A stretch of 64,000 nucleotides of DNA, from positions 1 through 64,000 of the forward strand of contig URSS01000011.1 of assembly GCA_900550545.1 (NCBI GenBank), in the 5' to 3' direction. The notes under the pieces were generated by a model, which searched no databases, had not been told where the DNA came from, and saw only the letters and a list, made by a program, of their open reading frames with translations. The number at the start of each line of letters is the position of its first letter. Positions within the stretch are counted from its first letter, which is position 1. This DNA is from an uncultured Lachnobacterium sp. GTDB lineage: Bacteria; Bacillota; Clostridia; Lachnospirales; Lachnospiraceae. Below, one piece after another: positions 26,521-35,557 of the stretch. Position numbers and translations under genes: made by a program.

Positions 26521-28905
26521 CTATTCAAATTCTGCAATTGTGACACCGGCATCGCCTTCGCCAGCTTCTCCGAGCCGGAAGGACTTGACATATTTCTGAC
26601 GCTTTAAATGTGCATGTACGGCACTGCGCAAAGCGCCGGTTCCTTTTCCATGTACAATGCGCACGGATGGAAGATGCGCGATATATGCGTCATCGAGATA
26701 TTTATCCAGATGAGCGATGGCCTCATCGACCGTCATACCGATTAGGTTGATTTCTGTGGAAACCGATGCGGATTTGCTCATCTTGATCTTTCCGGAACTG
26801 CTTCCACCGCCGTATTTCTTGGCGATTGGAGAGGTCGATTCATCGTCGATCAGTACCAGATCGTTGATATTTACAAGGGAGCGTAAAATTCCCATTTGTA
26901 CATAGAGATCACCTTTGGCATTCGGAAGCGTGTGAACCGTACCTTTGAGGTTCATGGAAAGAACTTTTACAGAATCACCAATGCGCAGCTTCTTTGGGAC
27001 CTTGTGGTTGATCATCTCTTTCTTTTTCATGGAAAGATTTTTTTCGCTTTTGTTCATCTTGTCCCGGACTTTGCTTCGTTCTTTTTCCATTTTGGACATT
27101 GGTGCCTGACCCTGTCCGTATTTGTTGAAGTTGCGGATGGTTTCATCTGCAAGGTCTTTTGCTTCTTTTAAAATCTGGACCGCTTCTTCGTTTGCCTTGC
27201 GCAGAATTTCATCCCGGCGTGCGTCGAGCTTTTCGTTTTTGTCGGTAAGTTTTTTCTTTAAATTCTCAACTTCTGCTTTGTATTTTTTAATTTCCAGTTG
27301 TTCTTTTTCAATTGTAATGCGGCTGGCTTCCAAGTTGGCAAGCATATCTTCAAAGTCAACATCTTTGTCACTTAAACGGCTCTTGGCATCGTCAATGATA
27401 TTGGCGGCAAGTCCTAATTTGGAACTGATCGCAAACGCATTACTTTTTCCCGGAATACCGATCAAAAGGCGGTAGGTCGGGCTTAAGGTTTCGACGTTAA
27501 ATTCACAGCATGCATTTTCGACTCCCGGTGTGGAGAGTGCGTATACTTTCAATTCACTGTAATGTGTGGTTGCCATGGTAGTCGCTCCGTATTGGTGCAG
27601 CTTGTGCAGAATGGAAATTGCTAATGCGGCCCCCTCGGTCGGATCGGTTCCGGCACACAGTTCATCGAACAGACAAAGGCTACGGTCATCCGCCTGGTCG
27701 AGAATTTTTACAATGTTTGTCATGTGAGAGGAGAAAGTACTGAGGCTTTGTTCAATACTCTGCTCATCACCAATATCTGCAAAGATTTCATGGAATATGG
27801 CAAGCTCCGAACGGTCAGCTGCCGGAATATGAAGTCCGGACTGTCCCATGAGGGTAAGCAAGCCGACGGTTTTCAAAGAGACTGTCTTACCACCGGTGTT
27901 TGGTCCGGTAACAATAAGCTGACGGAAATCTTCGCCGAGCCGTACATCAATCGGTACGACTTTTTTTGTATCCAGCAGAGGATGGCGTCCTTTGCGGATA
28001 TGGATGCGTCCCTCTTCATTGAAGATCGGTGCAACGCCGTTGTAAGATTTAGCGAGCTGCGCTTTGGCAAAGATGAAATCCAGCTCGGCAAGCACGGAAT
28101 AATCCTGACGGATGCCGTTTGCATTTTCAGCGACGCGGTTGGACAAATCGGCGAGGATCACATTGATCTCATCCTGTTCTTTTAAGAATAATTCGCGCAG
28201 TTCGTTGTTCAGATTTACGACAGCCATTGGTTCAATAAAAAGCGTAGAACCACTCGAAGACTGGTCATGTACCATTCCGGGTACGGATGTTTTAGCTTCC
28301 GCTTTTACGGGAAGACAATAACGGCCGTCGCGCATTGTGATAACGGCATCCTGCAGATAGTTGCGGGTGGTCGTGTTATTCATAAGATTGGTGAGCTGCG
28401 CATGGATACGGTCATTCATGCCACGGATAGATTTGCGGATTTTAAACAGCGCAGGGCTTGCATCATCAGCAATTTCATCTTCCCCGATCACACAGCGTTT
28501 GATCTCTTCGAGTAATGGAGATAACGGTTCAATCTGTGAGAACAGAGGGGAAAGGGAATCCGTTTTGTCATCGGCACGGTCCGAACGGTTGTAAGCTTTC
28601 GCACGCTTTGCAACTTCTAACAGAGAGCAGATATGAAGCAGTTCTGTTGTATTGAGGGAACCGCCGATATCAAGTCGTTTTAGGGATGCATTGACATTGT
28701 GGATGCCGGCAAAACTGATGCCACTTCCTTTGTACAGACGGCTTAACGCATCGCTTGTCGTCTGTTGTAAATGCTCAATTTCAGCAGCGTCGGTGATCGG
28801 CGTGAGCGCAAGCGCACGTTTCCTTGTCTCTTCGCAGGATGCATAACCGGTCAACATGTCTAATATCTTATAATATTCCAATGTATGATAAACTTTTTGG
28901 TTCAT
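26521..28905 (-). CDS. mutS2: Endonuclease/ribosome-rescue ATPase MutS2
   Basis: The protein has 794 residues. The MutS core includes the Walker A VTGPNTGGKTVSLKT near 330 and CLFDELCAGTDPTEGAAL (Walker B) near 408, then a coiled-coil linker rich in Glu/Lys, a KOW-like segment, and a C-terminal Smr nuclease domain with IDL-like INLIGMTVDEA and VRIVHGKGTGALR near 752. MutS2 lacks the mismatch-recognition domain. In Bacillus it acts on collided ribosomes and in recombination control. GGAAAG precedes the start. It heads the minus-strand unit with the two-component genes. Confidence 0.95.
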   Translation of the reverse strand: MNQKVYHTLEYYKILDMLTGYASCEETRKRALALTPITDAAEIEHLQQTTSDALSRLYKGSGISFAGIHNVNASLKRLDIGGSLNTTELLHICSLLEVAKRAKAYNRSDRADDKTDSLSPLFSQIEPLSPLLEEIKRCVIGEDEIADDASPALFKIRKSIRGMNDRIHAQLTNLMNNTTTRNYLQDAVITMRDGRYCLPVKAEAKTSVPGMVHDQSSSGSTLFIEPMAVVNLNNELRELFLKEQDEINVILADLSNRVAENANGIRQDYSVLAELDFIFAKAQLAKSYNGVAPIFNEEGRIHIRKGRHPLLDTKKVVPIDVRLGEDFRQLIVTGPNTGGKTVSLKTVGLLTLMGQSGLHIPAADRSELAIFHEIFADIGDEQSIEQSLSTFSSHMTNIVKILDQADDRSLCLFDELCAGTDPTEGAALAISILHKLHQYGATTMATTHYSELKVYALSTPGVENACCEFNVETLSPTYRLLIGIPGKSNAFAISSKLGLAANIIDDAKSRLSDKDVDFEDMLANLEASRITIEKEQLEIKKYKAEVENLKKKLTDKNEKLDARRDEILRKANEEAVQILKEAKDLADETIRNFNKYGQGQAPMSKMEKERSKVRDKMNKSEKNLSMKKKEMINHKVPKKLRIGDSVKVLSMNLKGTVHTLPNAKGDLYVQMGILRSLVNINDLVLIDDESTSPIAKKYGGGSSSGKIKMSKSASVSTEINLIGMTVDEAIAHLDKYLDDAYIAHLPSVRIVHGKGTGALRSAVHAHLKRQKYVKSFRLGEAGEGDAGVTIAEFE

Positions 28906-28958
28906 AATTTCTTTCCTTAAATATAATGCTAAATTTGTTGTGTGGAACGTTCAGACTT

Positions 28959-28987
28959 ATTATATAACATTCTATCTCTTTGGAAAA
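28959..28987 (-). promoter_or_regulatory. Candidate promoter for mutS2
   Basis: Read on the minus strand, a perfect TATAAT (complement of 28959-28964) follows a weak TTTCCA -35 after a 16-base spacer. It diverges from the promoter at 29033. Confidence 0.35.
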
Positions 28988-29032
28988 GGCAAAAATGGTT
29001 GCAAGAGGGCATAAATACGAATATAATATGTT

Positions 29033-29060
29033 TTGATATGTTAGTGTGTTCGGATATAAT
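29033..29060 (+). promoter_or_regulatory. Sigma-A promoter of the HtrA-like/YhaM unit
   Basis: TTGATA (29033-29038), a 16-base spacer and a perfect TATAAT (29055-29060), only 15 bases before the start at 29076, so the leader is very short. Confidence 0.6.
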
Positions 29061-29075
29061 TTATGAAGGTCAGAG

Positions 29076-30341
29076 ATGGAAGACAAGCAATTACAAAAGA
29101 ATGAATTTGTTCGGGAAAAGATAAAGGATAAGCCAAAGAATCATAAGTGTCTGTTCGTCAAGATCTGCAGCGCAGCATTATCCGGAGTTGTATTTGCTCT
29201 TGCGGCAATTTTGGTGCTTTTTATGTTATTCCCGCTTGTAGAAAAAAGGATGGAGGCGGAAGTTGTTCCGGGAACAATAGACAGTTCGCACCCCCAGAAA
29301 GAAACGCAGGCACAGAGTACAGAATCTGAGGCAGAGACGCAAAAGGAGACGCCGGTCGTAAAGTCTGAGATTTCGCTGGAGGATTATCAGAAAATCCAGA
29401 CGGAATTGTATGCAATCGGCAATCGGGCCAATAAGTCTATTGTTACAATCACCGGTGTGGTCAGTGACACGGACTGGTTCAACAATTCCTATGAGCGTGA
29501 AGGTCAGGGATCAGGCACTATTATCGGAGAGTCTGGTTCCAAACTGCTTATTTTAACGGAGCGCAAGGTAATCAAAGGAGCGTCAAAAATCAAAGTGACG
29601 TTTATTGATGATACAGTCGCACCGGCAGAGGTTATGAAATACGACGGAAATACAGGACTGGTTGTACTGGCAGTTTCCAAATTGGATCTTGAAACATCAA
29701 CACTGGCATCAATTTCCGTTATGGAGATGGGAAGTGCCAATACCGTACACAAAGGTTCCGTTGTTATTGCACTTGGAAGCCCACTTGGAACCAATTATTC
29801 AATTCTCACAGGAAATATCACTGCAACGAACAATGAGATTTCGACGGCCGACAGCAATTATAGTGTATATACCACAGACATTGTTGCAAATAGAAAGGGC
29901 AGTGGTATCCTCATTAATACGGATGGACAATTAGTGGGCCTTGTTATGCAGGATTACAGTGCATCATCTGCAAGTACGCTTACAGCGGTAGATATCTCGG
30001 AATTAAAACCGGTGATGGAGCTTTTGTTTGCGGATAAAGATATTCCGTACCTTGGGGTTCAGGCGTCAACGGTTACTGATAAGATTGCCAGCACTTACAG
30101 AATACCGAAGGGCATCTATATCAAGGAAGTAGATATGGATTCACCTGCGATGAATACCGGATTACAGAGCGGGGATGTCATTGTAAAACTTGCCGGAAAG
30201 GATGTTACGACTGTGGCATCTTACAGCGAGATTGTTCTTGGCTTAGAGCCGGGAGAAAACTACAAGATTGTGATCAAACGGGAAGGCAGTAACGGGTATA
30301 AGATTATTACCTGTGAGATTAAAGCAGGAATTTTAAAATAA
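29076..30341 (+). CDS. HtrA/DegP-like membrane protein with degenerate protease triad and PDZ domain
   Basis: The protein has 421 residues. A cytosolic basic N-terminus and one span (near 30-52) lead to a Ser/Glu-rich linker, a trypsin-like domain (about 110-320) and a C-terminal PDZ domain (IPYLGVQAS; SPAMNTGLQSGDVIVKLAGK). The HtrA layout is clear, but the catalytic His position reads LTERKVI (K164 where H is expected). The Asp position reads NTGLVVL, and the usual GNSGGP is KGSGI, one residue short, with S276 left. Proteolysis is therefore unlikely; a chaperone or scaffolding role is inferred. A YhaM-like gene follows 11 bases later. Confidence 0.82.
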   Translation: MEDKQLQKNEFVREKIKDKPKNHKCLFVKICSAALSGVVFALAAILVLFMLFPLVEKRMEAEVVPGTIDSSHPQKETQAQSTESEAETQKETPVVKSEISLEDYQKIQTELYAIGNRANKSIVTITGVVSDTDWFNNSYEREGQGSGTIIGESGSKLLILTERKVIKGASKIKVTFIDDTVAPAEVMKYDGNTGLVVLAVSKLDLETSTLASISVMEMGSANTVHKGSVVIALGSPLGTNYSILTGNITATNNEISTADSNYSVYTTDIVANRKGSGILINTDGQLVGLVMQDYSASSASTLTAVDISELKPVMELLFADKDIPYLGVQASTVTDKIASTYRIPKGIYIKEVDMDSPAMNTGLQSGDVIVKLAGKDVTTVASYSEIVLGLEPGENYKIVIKREGSNGYKIITCEIKAGILK

Positions 30342-30352
30342 AGGAGTTTATA

Positions 30353-31297
30353 ATGAAATATATTGAATCTCTCCGCGAAGGAGAAAGAATTAATGAAATT
30401 TATCTTTGCAAGGTCAAACAGGCAGCGATGACAAAAGCTGGAAAGCCTTATGACAATGTGATTTTACAGGATAAAACAGGAACACTGGATGCAAAAATCT
30501 GGGATCCGGGATCGGTTGGAATTGATGAATTTGAAGCTTTGGATTATGTTGCTGTCACTGGTGATGTGACAAGTTTTCAGGGCAATCTCCAGCTTTCCAT
30601 TAAACGTGCCCGCAAGGTGCAGGAGGGCGAATACGAGCCAAAGGATTATCTGCCTTGCACGGAGAAAGATGTAGATGAGATGTTTACAGAACTTATGGAA
30701 TACATTGATTCTGTAAAAAATCCGTATCTGAATCAGTTATTACATAAGTTTTTTGACAACCAGACATTTGTGGAGCGTTTCAAATTCCATTCCGCTGCAA
30801 AAAGCGTGCATCATGGATTTGTCGGAGGTTTGTTAGAGCATACAGTCAGTGTCACACGCAACTGCAATTATTTTGCACAGAACTATCCGTTCCTGAACCG
30901 AGATCTGCTTTTGACAGCATCGATTTTCCATGATATTGGTAAATTAAAGGAATTATCTTCATTCCCTGCAAATGATTACACGGATGCTGGTCAGTTGCTT
31001 GGTCACATCATGATCGGTGCAGAGTGGGTCGGCGAGGCTATCCGTACTATTGATGGGTTCCCAGCCACACTGGCAAATGAGCTGAAACACTGCATTCTGG
31101 CACATCATGGAGAACTTGAGTATGGTTCACCGAAGAAACCGGCTTTGGTTGAGGCATTGGCTTTGAGCTTTGCAGATAATATTGATGCAAAAATGGAGAC
31201 TGTAAAGGAACTGTTACACAACGTACCGGACAACAATCTGGAATGGCAGGGATTCAATCGTCTGCTGGATACCAATATCCGCAGAACAAGTATCTAA
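30353..31297 (+). CDS. yhaM: 3'-5' exoribonuclease, YhaM family (OB fold + HD domain)
   Basis: The protein has 314 residues, the same length as Bacillus YhaM. An N-terminal OB fold (DKTGTLDAKIWDPG) is followed by an HD domain: HHGFVGGLLEHTVSV near 161, FHDIGKLKEL near 197, LGHIMIGAEW and LAHHGELEYGSPKKP. The metal residues look intact. The family trims mRNA 3' ends and some DNA. AAGGAG lies 8 bases before ATG 30353. It is cotranscribed with the HtrA-like gene. Confidence 0.92.
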   Translation: MKYIESLREGERINEIYLCKVKQAAMTKAGKPYDNVILQDKTGTLDAKIWDPGSVGIDEFEALDYVAVTGDVTSFQGNLQLSIKRARKVQEGEYEPKDYLPCTEKDVDEMFTELMEYIDSVKNPYLNQLLHKFFDNQTFVERFKFHSAAKSVHHGFVGGLLEHTVSVTRNCNYFAQNYPFLNRDLLLTASIFHDIGKLKELSSFPANDYTDAGQLLGHIMIGAEWVGEAIRTIDGFPATLANELKHCILAHHGELEYGSPKKPALVEALALSFADNIDAKMETVKELLHNVPDNNLEWQGFNRLLDTNIRRTSI

Positions 31298-31336
31298 AGA
31301 AAATAGTTGCAATAATATAGAAAATGGGTTGAAATT

Positions 31337-32764
31337 GTGAAGAAAAACGATTTATTTTCATTGGAAATTACAGATATGGGCGTCGGCGGAGAAGGCATCG
31401 GAAAATATGAGGGGATGACCTTTTTCGTAAAAGATGCTTTGATTGGAGATACGATCAAAGCGCGGGCAACAAAATTGAAGAAAAATTATGGCTATGCAAG
31501 GGTGGAGGAAATTATAATTCCTTCACCTTATCGCGTCGTGCCGGAATGCCCACTTCACCGGCAGTGTGGAGGATGTCAGATTCAGGCATTGTCCTACGAG
31601 GAACAGCTTGCTTTTAAGAAACAGAAAGTCAAAAATAATCTGATGCGTATCGGTGGATTTGCAGAAGAGGAAGTGGATGCAGTTATGCTTCCGGCTGTCG
31701 GTATGGAGTATCCGTACCGATACCGCAACAAGGCACAATTTCCGGTAGGTTATGACAAGGCGGGAAATCTTGTTATGGGGTTTTATGCAGCAAGAAGCCA
31801 TCAGATCATTCCAGTCAAAGACTGTCTGCTTGGTGTAAAAGAAAACGAATCAGTTCTTGCAGCTGTCATGCAATGGATGTCGGATTATCAGATTCCAGCC
31901 TACGATGAGAACACAGGAAAAGGTGTTGTACGGCATATTTTAATACGTTATGGATTTACGACAAAGGAAATTATGGTCTGCCTGATCATTAATGCGAACA
32001 AGCTGCTACAGAAGGAAGCACTTGTGGAAGCTTTGCGTCAGATTGAAGGTATGACTTCCATATCCATAAACAGTAATCTGGAGAAAACGAATGTCATTCT
32101 TGGAAAAGAGACACAGTGTATCTGGGGAATGCCTTATATCACGGATTACATTCACTTGCGCAATACACAGGATTTTTCTTTGACTGATACAGCGATAGCG
32201 TATCATATTTCGCCGCAGTCTTTTTATCAGGTAAATCCGGTGCAGACAGAGAAGTTATACAGTACAGCGTTGGAATTTGCGCAGCTCACCGGAAAAGAAT
32301 CCGTGTGGGATCTCTATTGTGGAATTGGAACAATTTCTCTTTTTCTATCCCAGAAGGCCAGACAGGTCTATGGCGTGGAGATTGTACCGCAGGCAATCGA
32401 GGATGCAAAAAATAATGCCAGACTGAATGGAATTACCAATGCGCAATTTTTTGTTGGAAAAGCAGAAGAAGTTCTGCCGGAGTTTTATGAGAAATCCGCA
32501 GGCGATGAGGAAATGCGTCATCCGGATGTCATTGTAGTGGATCCGCCACGCAAGGGCTGTGACGAACAGTGTCTGTCCACGATGCTTGCAATGAAACCGG
32601 AGCGAATCGTGTATGTAAGCTGTGATTCTGCGACACTCGCAAGGGATTTACGGATTCTTGTGGATGGGGGATATGAGCTGAAGAAGGTGCAGGCGTTTGA
32701 TCAGTTCGCGCACACGACACATGTGGAGACTGTGTGCTTACTCTCGAAGAAATGCCAATTTTAA
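31337..32764 (+). CDS. rlmD: 23S rRNA (uracil-5-)-methyltransferase, RlmD/RlmCD type
   Basis: The protein has 475 residues from GTG 31337; no better start or strong ribosome site is visible. The order is a TRAM domain (about 1-60), an iron-sulphur cluster region CPLHRQCGGCQIQ near 72-84, and a SAM-dependent catalytic domain: QSFYQVNPVQTEKLY, DLYCGIGTISLFLS, VVDPPRKGC, and the catalytic Cys in VYVSCDSATLARDL near 430. It methylates U to m5U in 23S rRNA. Which uridines it modifies cannot be told by eye; Gram-positive members can do both U747 and U1939. Confidence 0.93.
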   Translation: MKKNDLFSLEITDMGVGGEGIGKYEGMTFFVKDALIGDTIKARATKLKKNYGYARVEEIIIPSPYRVVPECPLHRQCGGCQIQALSYEEQLAFKKQKVKNNLMRIGGFAEEEVDAVMLPAVGMEYPYRYRNKAQFPVGYDKAGNLVMGFYAARSHQIIPVKDCLLGVKENESVLAAVMQWMSDYQIPAYDENTGKGVVRHILIRYGFTTKEIMVCLIINANKLLQKEALVEALRQIEGMTSISINSNLEKTNVILGKETQCIWGMPYITDYIHLRNTQDFSLTDTAIAYHISPQSFYQVNPVQTEKLYSTALEFAQLTGKESVWDLYCGIGTISLFLSQKARQVYGVEIVPQAIEDAKNNARLNGITNAQFFVGKAEEVLPEFYEKSAGDEEMRHPDVIVVDPPRKGCDEQCLSTMLAMKPERIVYVSCDSATLARDLRILVDGGYELKKVQAFDQFAHTTHVETVCLLSKKCQF

Positions 32765-32910
32765 GCGGGTTTGTGGCCTATTTTGAAGGAAACATATCGA
32801 CAAAAATAGGTTTAAAAATATGTGCTTGTATTGAAAAATTGAATACGGATAAGGATGCTGTGAAACCGGCAGATAAAAGAATTAAGTCAGGGAAGTATGT
32901 CAAGTCTTGA
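32752..32910 (+). CDS. Possible short ORF overlapping the end of rlmD
   Basis: ATG 32752 opens 52 residues in another frame (MPILSGFVAYFEGNISTKIG...), ending Lys/Ser-rich at TGA 32910. It overlaps rlmD by 13 bases and has only a weak GAAGAA site. It could be a fragment of an older gene or chance. No family is recognised. Confidence 0.2.
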   Translation: MPILSGFVAYFEGNISTKIGLKICACIEKLNTDKDAVKPADKRIKSGKYVKS

Positions 32911-32935
32911 TTTTGGGACACCTGGTATGTGAGAT

Positions 32936-32975
32936 AGGGAACTTTTGTGCCAAACAATATGTCAAAAAGTTCCCT
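32936..32975. repeat. Inverted repeat before the Fic gene
   Basis: AGGGAACTTTT (32936-32946) pairs perfectly with AAAAGTTCCCT (32965-32975). It ends 21 bases before ATG 32997, next to the ribosome site GAGAGG, so it may act as an operator or translational hairpin. As a terminator it lacks a T-tract on the plus strand. Confidence 0.55.
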
Positions 32976-32996
32976 AAAAAGAGAGAGGTGAAATGA

Positions 32997-33935
32997 ATGG
33001 GAGCAAATTATTCAGACATTCAAGAATTATTACAGCAAAAAGAGGATATACAGGCGAGGCTTAATCTGATGCCATATGATGGAAATCCGGAAATTAAGGA
33101 ATCAAATAGTTCAAAATACTTGTATATGCGTAAGCGAGTAGCAGGTAAATTGACATCTACTTATGTAGACACATATTCAGATGAACTATATCAGTTGCTT
33201 TTGCGTAATGCCAAGGAACGCAAAGATTTAAATAAAGCCATTCGTAAAATCAATAAAAATTTAGCGGCACTTGGTTACGAAGATAAAGAACTTTCAGCGA
33301 GAGTATTACAAAATTTGGATTTTGCCAGAGCAAATATGAAAGCGAACATTTATAATCAGGCAGTGTTAGAAGGTGTCGCAACGACATTTCCGCAAACGGA
33401 GGATATTATCAAGAATAGACAAGTCCATGGGGTATCGGCTACGGATGTGCAGAAGATTCTTAATTTGAAACACGCCTGGGAATTTATCTTAGATAGAGAT
33501 GTGATTCAGAGTGAAAGTAATTATCATATGCTTTGTCATATTGCAAAGTTAGTTAATGAAGGTTTCTTTTATGATGGAGGTCGTATTCGTGGTATTCCTG
33601 TGCAGATAGGCGGAACAAGCTATGTACCACCATTACCTATTGAAACAGTGGTTATCGAGCGAATAGATGAAATTAGAAGTCAGGATAAAGAGCCAATAGA
33701 GATAGCGATTGAGTTATGTATGTACTGTATGAAAACGCAGGTGTTCAAAGATGGAAATAAGCGAGCATCGGTTATTTTTGCCAATCATTATCTGATTGCA
33801 CAAGGTATGGGATTTTTAGTTATACCGGAAAAGGATGTACCGGAATTTAAGAAGTTATTGGTGCAATATTATGAAGGTGAGCCACTAGAGGTCATTGGCG
33901 CATTCTTAAAAGAGCGTTGTTGGAAGAATTTTTAG
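32997..33935 (+). CDS. Fic-family protein with Gln replacing the catalytic His
   Basis: The protein has 312 residues with a helical N-terminus and a Fic domain in the C-terminal half. The motif reads QVFKDGNKRASVIFAN from residue 248, where AMP-transferring Fic enzymes have HxFxDGNxR; Q248 takes the His place while the phosphate-binding DGNKR is kept. A weak match to the inhibitory helix (QAVLEG, normally S/TxxxEG/N) lies upstream. Without the His, classical AMPylation is doubtful, so another transfer reaction or a dead regulator is possible. The AT-rich setting and isolated position suggest transfer. Confidence 0.82.
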   Translation: MGANYSDIQELLQQKEDIQARLNLMPYDGNPEIKESNSSKYLYMRKRVAGKLTSTYVDTYSDELYQLLLRNAKERKDLNKAIRKINKNLAALGYEDKELSARVLQNLDFARANMKANIYNQAVLEGVATTFPQTEDIIKNRQVHGVSATDVQKILNLKHAWEFILDRDVIQSESNYHMLCHIAKLVNEGFFYDGGRIRGIPVQIGGTSYVPPLPIETVVIERIDEIRSQDKEPIEIAIELCMYCMKTQVFKDGNKRASVIFANHYLIAQGMGFLVIPEKDVPEFKKLLVQYYEGEPLEVIGAFLKERCWKNF

Positions 33936-34064
33936 AATGTTATTGAAACGTAAAGTTATATTACCAAATCCGACAGTAGATTTTTAGGTGTTTTTGGAGA
34001 GAAAACAGTAAATGTTCTGAAAGTCAATTTGATGCTGGGCGGTATCCTGTAACTAGCACTCTCA

Positions 34065-34102
34065 AAAGATGAGCAAAAGATTTCGGACTTCTGCTCATCT
34101 TT
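34065..34102. terminator. Stem-loop between the Fic and TrkH genes
   Basis: AAAGATGAGCA (34065-34075) pairs perfectly with TGCTCATCTTT (34092-34102); the tail is only weakly T-rich. Upstream, 33965-34054 reads as a possible gene scrap (frame ITKSDSRFLGVFGEKTVN and onward to TAA) that I cannot identify. Confidence 0.45.
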
Positions 34103-34203
34103 ATACAATCTTAATTTCAAAACAAACTTACTTACGCTCATTTAATACAAATAAAGATAGAATAAAGGAAATATAAAAAAAATAAGATTATGGGGATATG
34201 GTT

Positions 34204-35544
34204 ATGCAACAAACAAACAGATCAAGACATCGACATATAACATCATTTCAAGTGATTAGTTTAGGTTTTTTATCCGTGATTCTCTTAGGCAGTCTGCTTT
34301 TGATGCTGCCGATTGCTACAAAAAGCGGTCAGTGTACCTCCTTTTTGGATGCTTTGTTTACCGCAACTTCTGCGGTTTGTGTGACGGGACTGGTTATTTA
34401 TGATACGGCAACCTACTGGTCTTTATTTGGCCAAGGAGTTATTTTACTGCTGATTCAAATCGGAGGTATGGGAATTATTACGATTGCTATTGCGATTGCT
34501 GTTGTTTCCGGACGTAAAATCGGGTTGATGCAGCGAAGTACCATGCAAGAGGCAATTTCGGCTCAAACGGTGGGTGGTATTGTGCGGAGAACGCAATTTA
34601 TTATTCGGACTACTATTCTTATCGAAATCATTGGTGCGGTTCTTTTAGCCCCTGTTTTTTGCAGGGACTTTGGGTTTTGGAAAGGAATATGGTATTCACT
34701 GTTCCATTCTATTTCTGCTTTTTGCAATGCAGGATTTGATCTAATCGGTATAAGAACCCCTTTTTCCTCGTTGACCTCTTATTCTGTACAGCCGATTGTA
34801 AATCTTGTAATTATGATGCTGATTATTGCAGGAGGTATTGGATTCCTTACCTGGGAGGATATAAAGAATCATAAATGGCATTTTAAAAAATACCGGATGC
34901 AAAGCAAGGTGATTTTTACGGTAACCGGAATATTGATATTCTTACCGGCGCTTTACTTTTTTTGTTTTGAGTTTTCAAATGTGCCTCTTACAGAAAGAGT
35001 ATGGGTTTCTTTGTTTCAATCCGTTACGCCGAGAACAGCAGGATTCAATACGGCAGATTTGACTTTACTCAGTGAAGTTGGGCAAATGCTTATCATTATG
35101 CTGATGCTCATCGGTGGATCGCCTGGTTCCACTGCAGGTGGTATGAAAACGACAACTCTTGCAGTTCTCGTTTCATCGGCATTATCTGTATTTAGAAAAA
35201 AGGAACACACCCATTTTTTCGGCAGACAAATTCCGGATGGCACTATCAGAAATGCAGCTACAATTTTTTTGATGTATATCGTTTTATTCCTTGTCGGAGG
35301 AATGGTAATTAGCAGAACAGAAGATATTCCACTTATGACCGCTTTGTTTGAGACGGCGTCGGCAATCGGGACGGTAGGGTTAACGTTGGGAATAACTCCT
35401 GACCTGGGGCTTGTTTCCCATATAATCTTGATTTGCCTGATGTTTTTTGGCAGAGTGGGAGGATTGACCTTGATTTTTGCTACTATTTCTGAAAAAAAGC
35501 CTAACGGTTCAAAATATCCTCAGGAAAAAATTACAGTAGGTTAA
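34204..35544 (+). CDS. Potassium uptake channel subunit, TrkH/KtrB family
   Basis: The protein has 446 residues with about eight to ten membrane segments. The four selectivity-loop signatures of the superfamily are visible: TATSAVCVTGL near 54, SISAFCNAGFDL near 170, SVTPRTAGFNTAD near 276 and ASAIGTVGLTLG near 388. It imports K+ with a TrkA-type RCK partner encoded 13 bases later. ATG 34204 is preferred over ATG 34198 because GGGG lies 8 bases upstream. First gene of a five-gene run. Confidence 0.92.
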   Translation: MQQTNRSRHRHITSFQVISLGFLSVILLGSLLLMLPIATKSGQCTSFLDALFTATSAVCVTGLVIYDTATYWSLFGQGVILLLIQIGGMGIITIAIAIAVVSGRKIGLMQRSTMQEAISAQTVGGIVRRTQFIIRTTILIEIIGAVLLAPVFCRDFGFWKGIWYSLFHSISAFCNAGFDLIGIRTPFSSLTSYSVQPIVNLVIMMLIIAGGIGFLTWEDIKNHKWHFKKYRMQSKVIFTVTGILIFLPALYFFCFEFSNVPLTERVWVSLFQSVTPRTAGFNTADLTLLSEVGQMLIIMLMLIGGSPGSTAGGMKTTTLAVLVSSALSVFRKKEHTHFFGRQIPDGTIRNAATIFLMYIVLFLVGGMVISRTEDIPLMTALFETASAIGTVGLTLGITPDLGLVSHIILICLMFFGRVGGLTLIFATISEKKPNGSKYPQEKITVG

Positions 35545-35557
35545 GGAGAATAAAAAA

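Noticed and set aside
24453..28846. Several plus-strand ORFs of 60-170 codons
   Set aside because: They are shadows opposite the histidine kinase, response regulator and mutS2 genes, without ribosome sites or family motifs.
33936..34203. c-di-AMP or other riboswitch before the TrkH gene
   Set aside because: No conserved riboswitch core is visible; only one 11-bp stem and a possible gene scrap.
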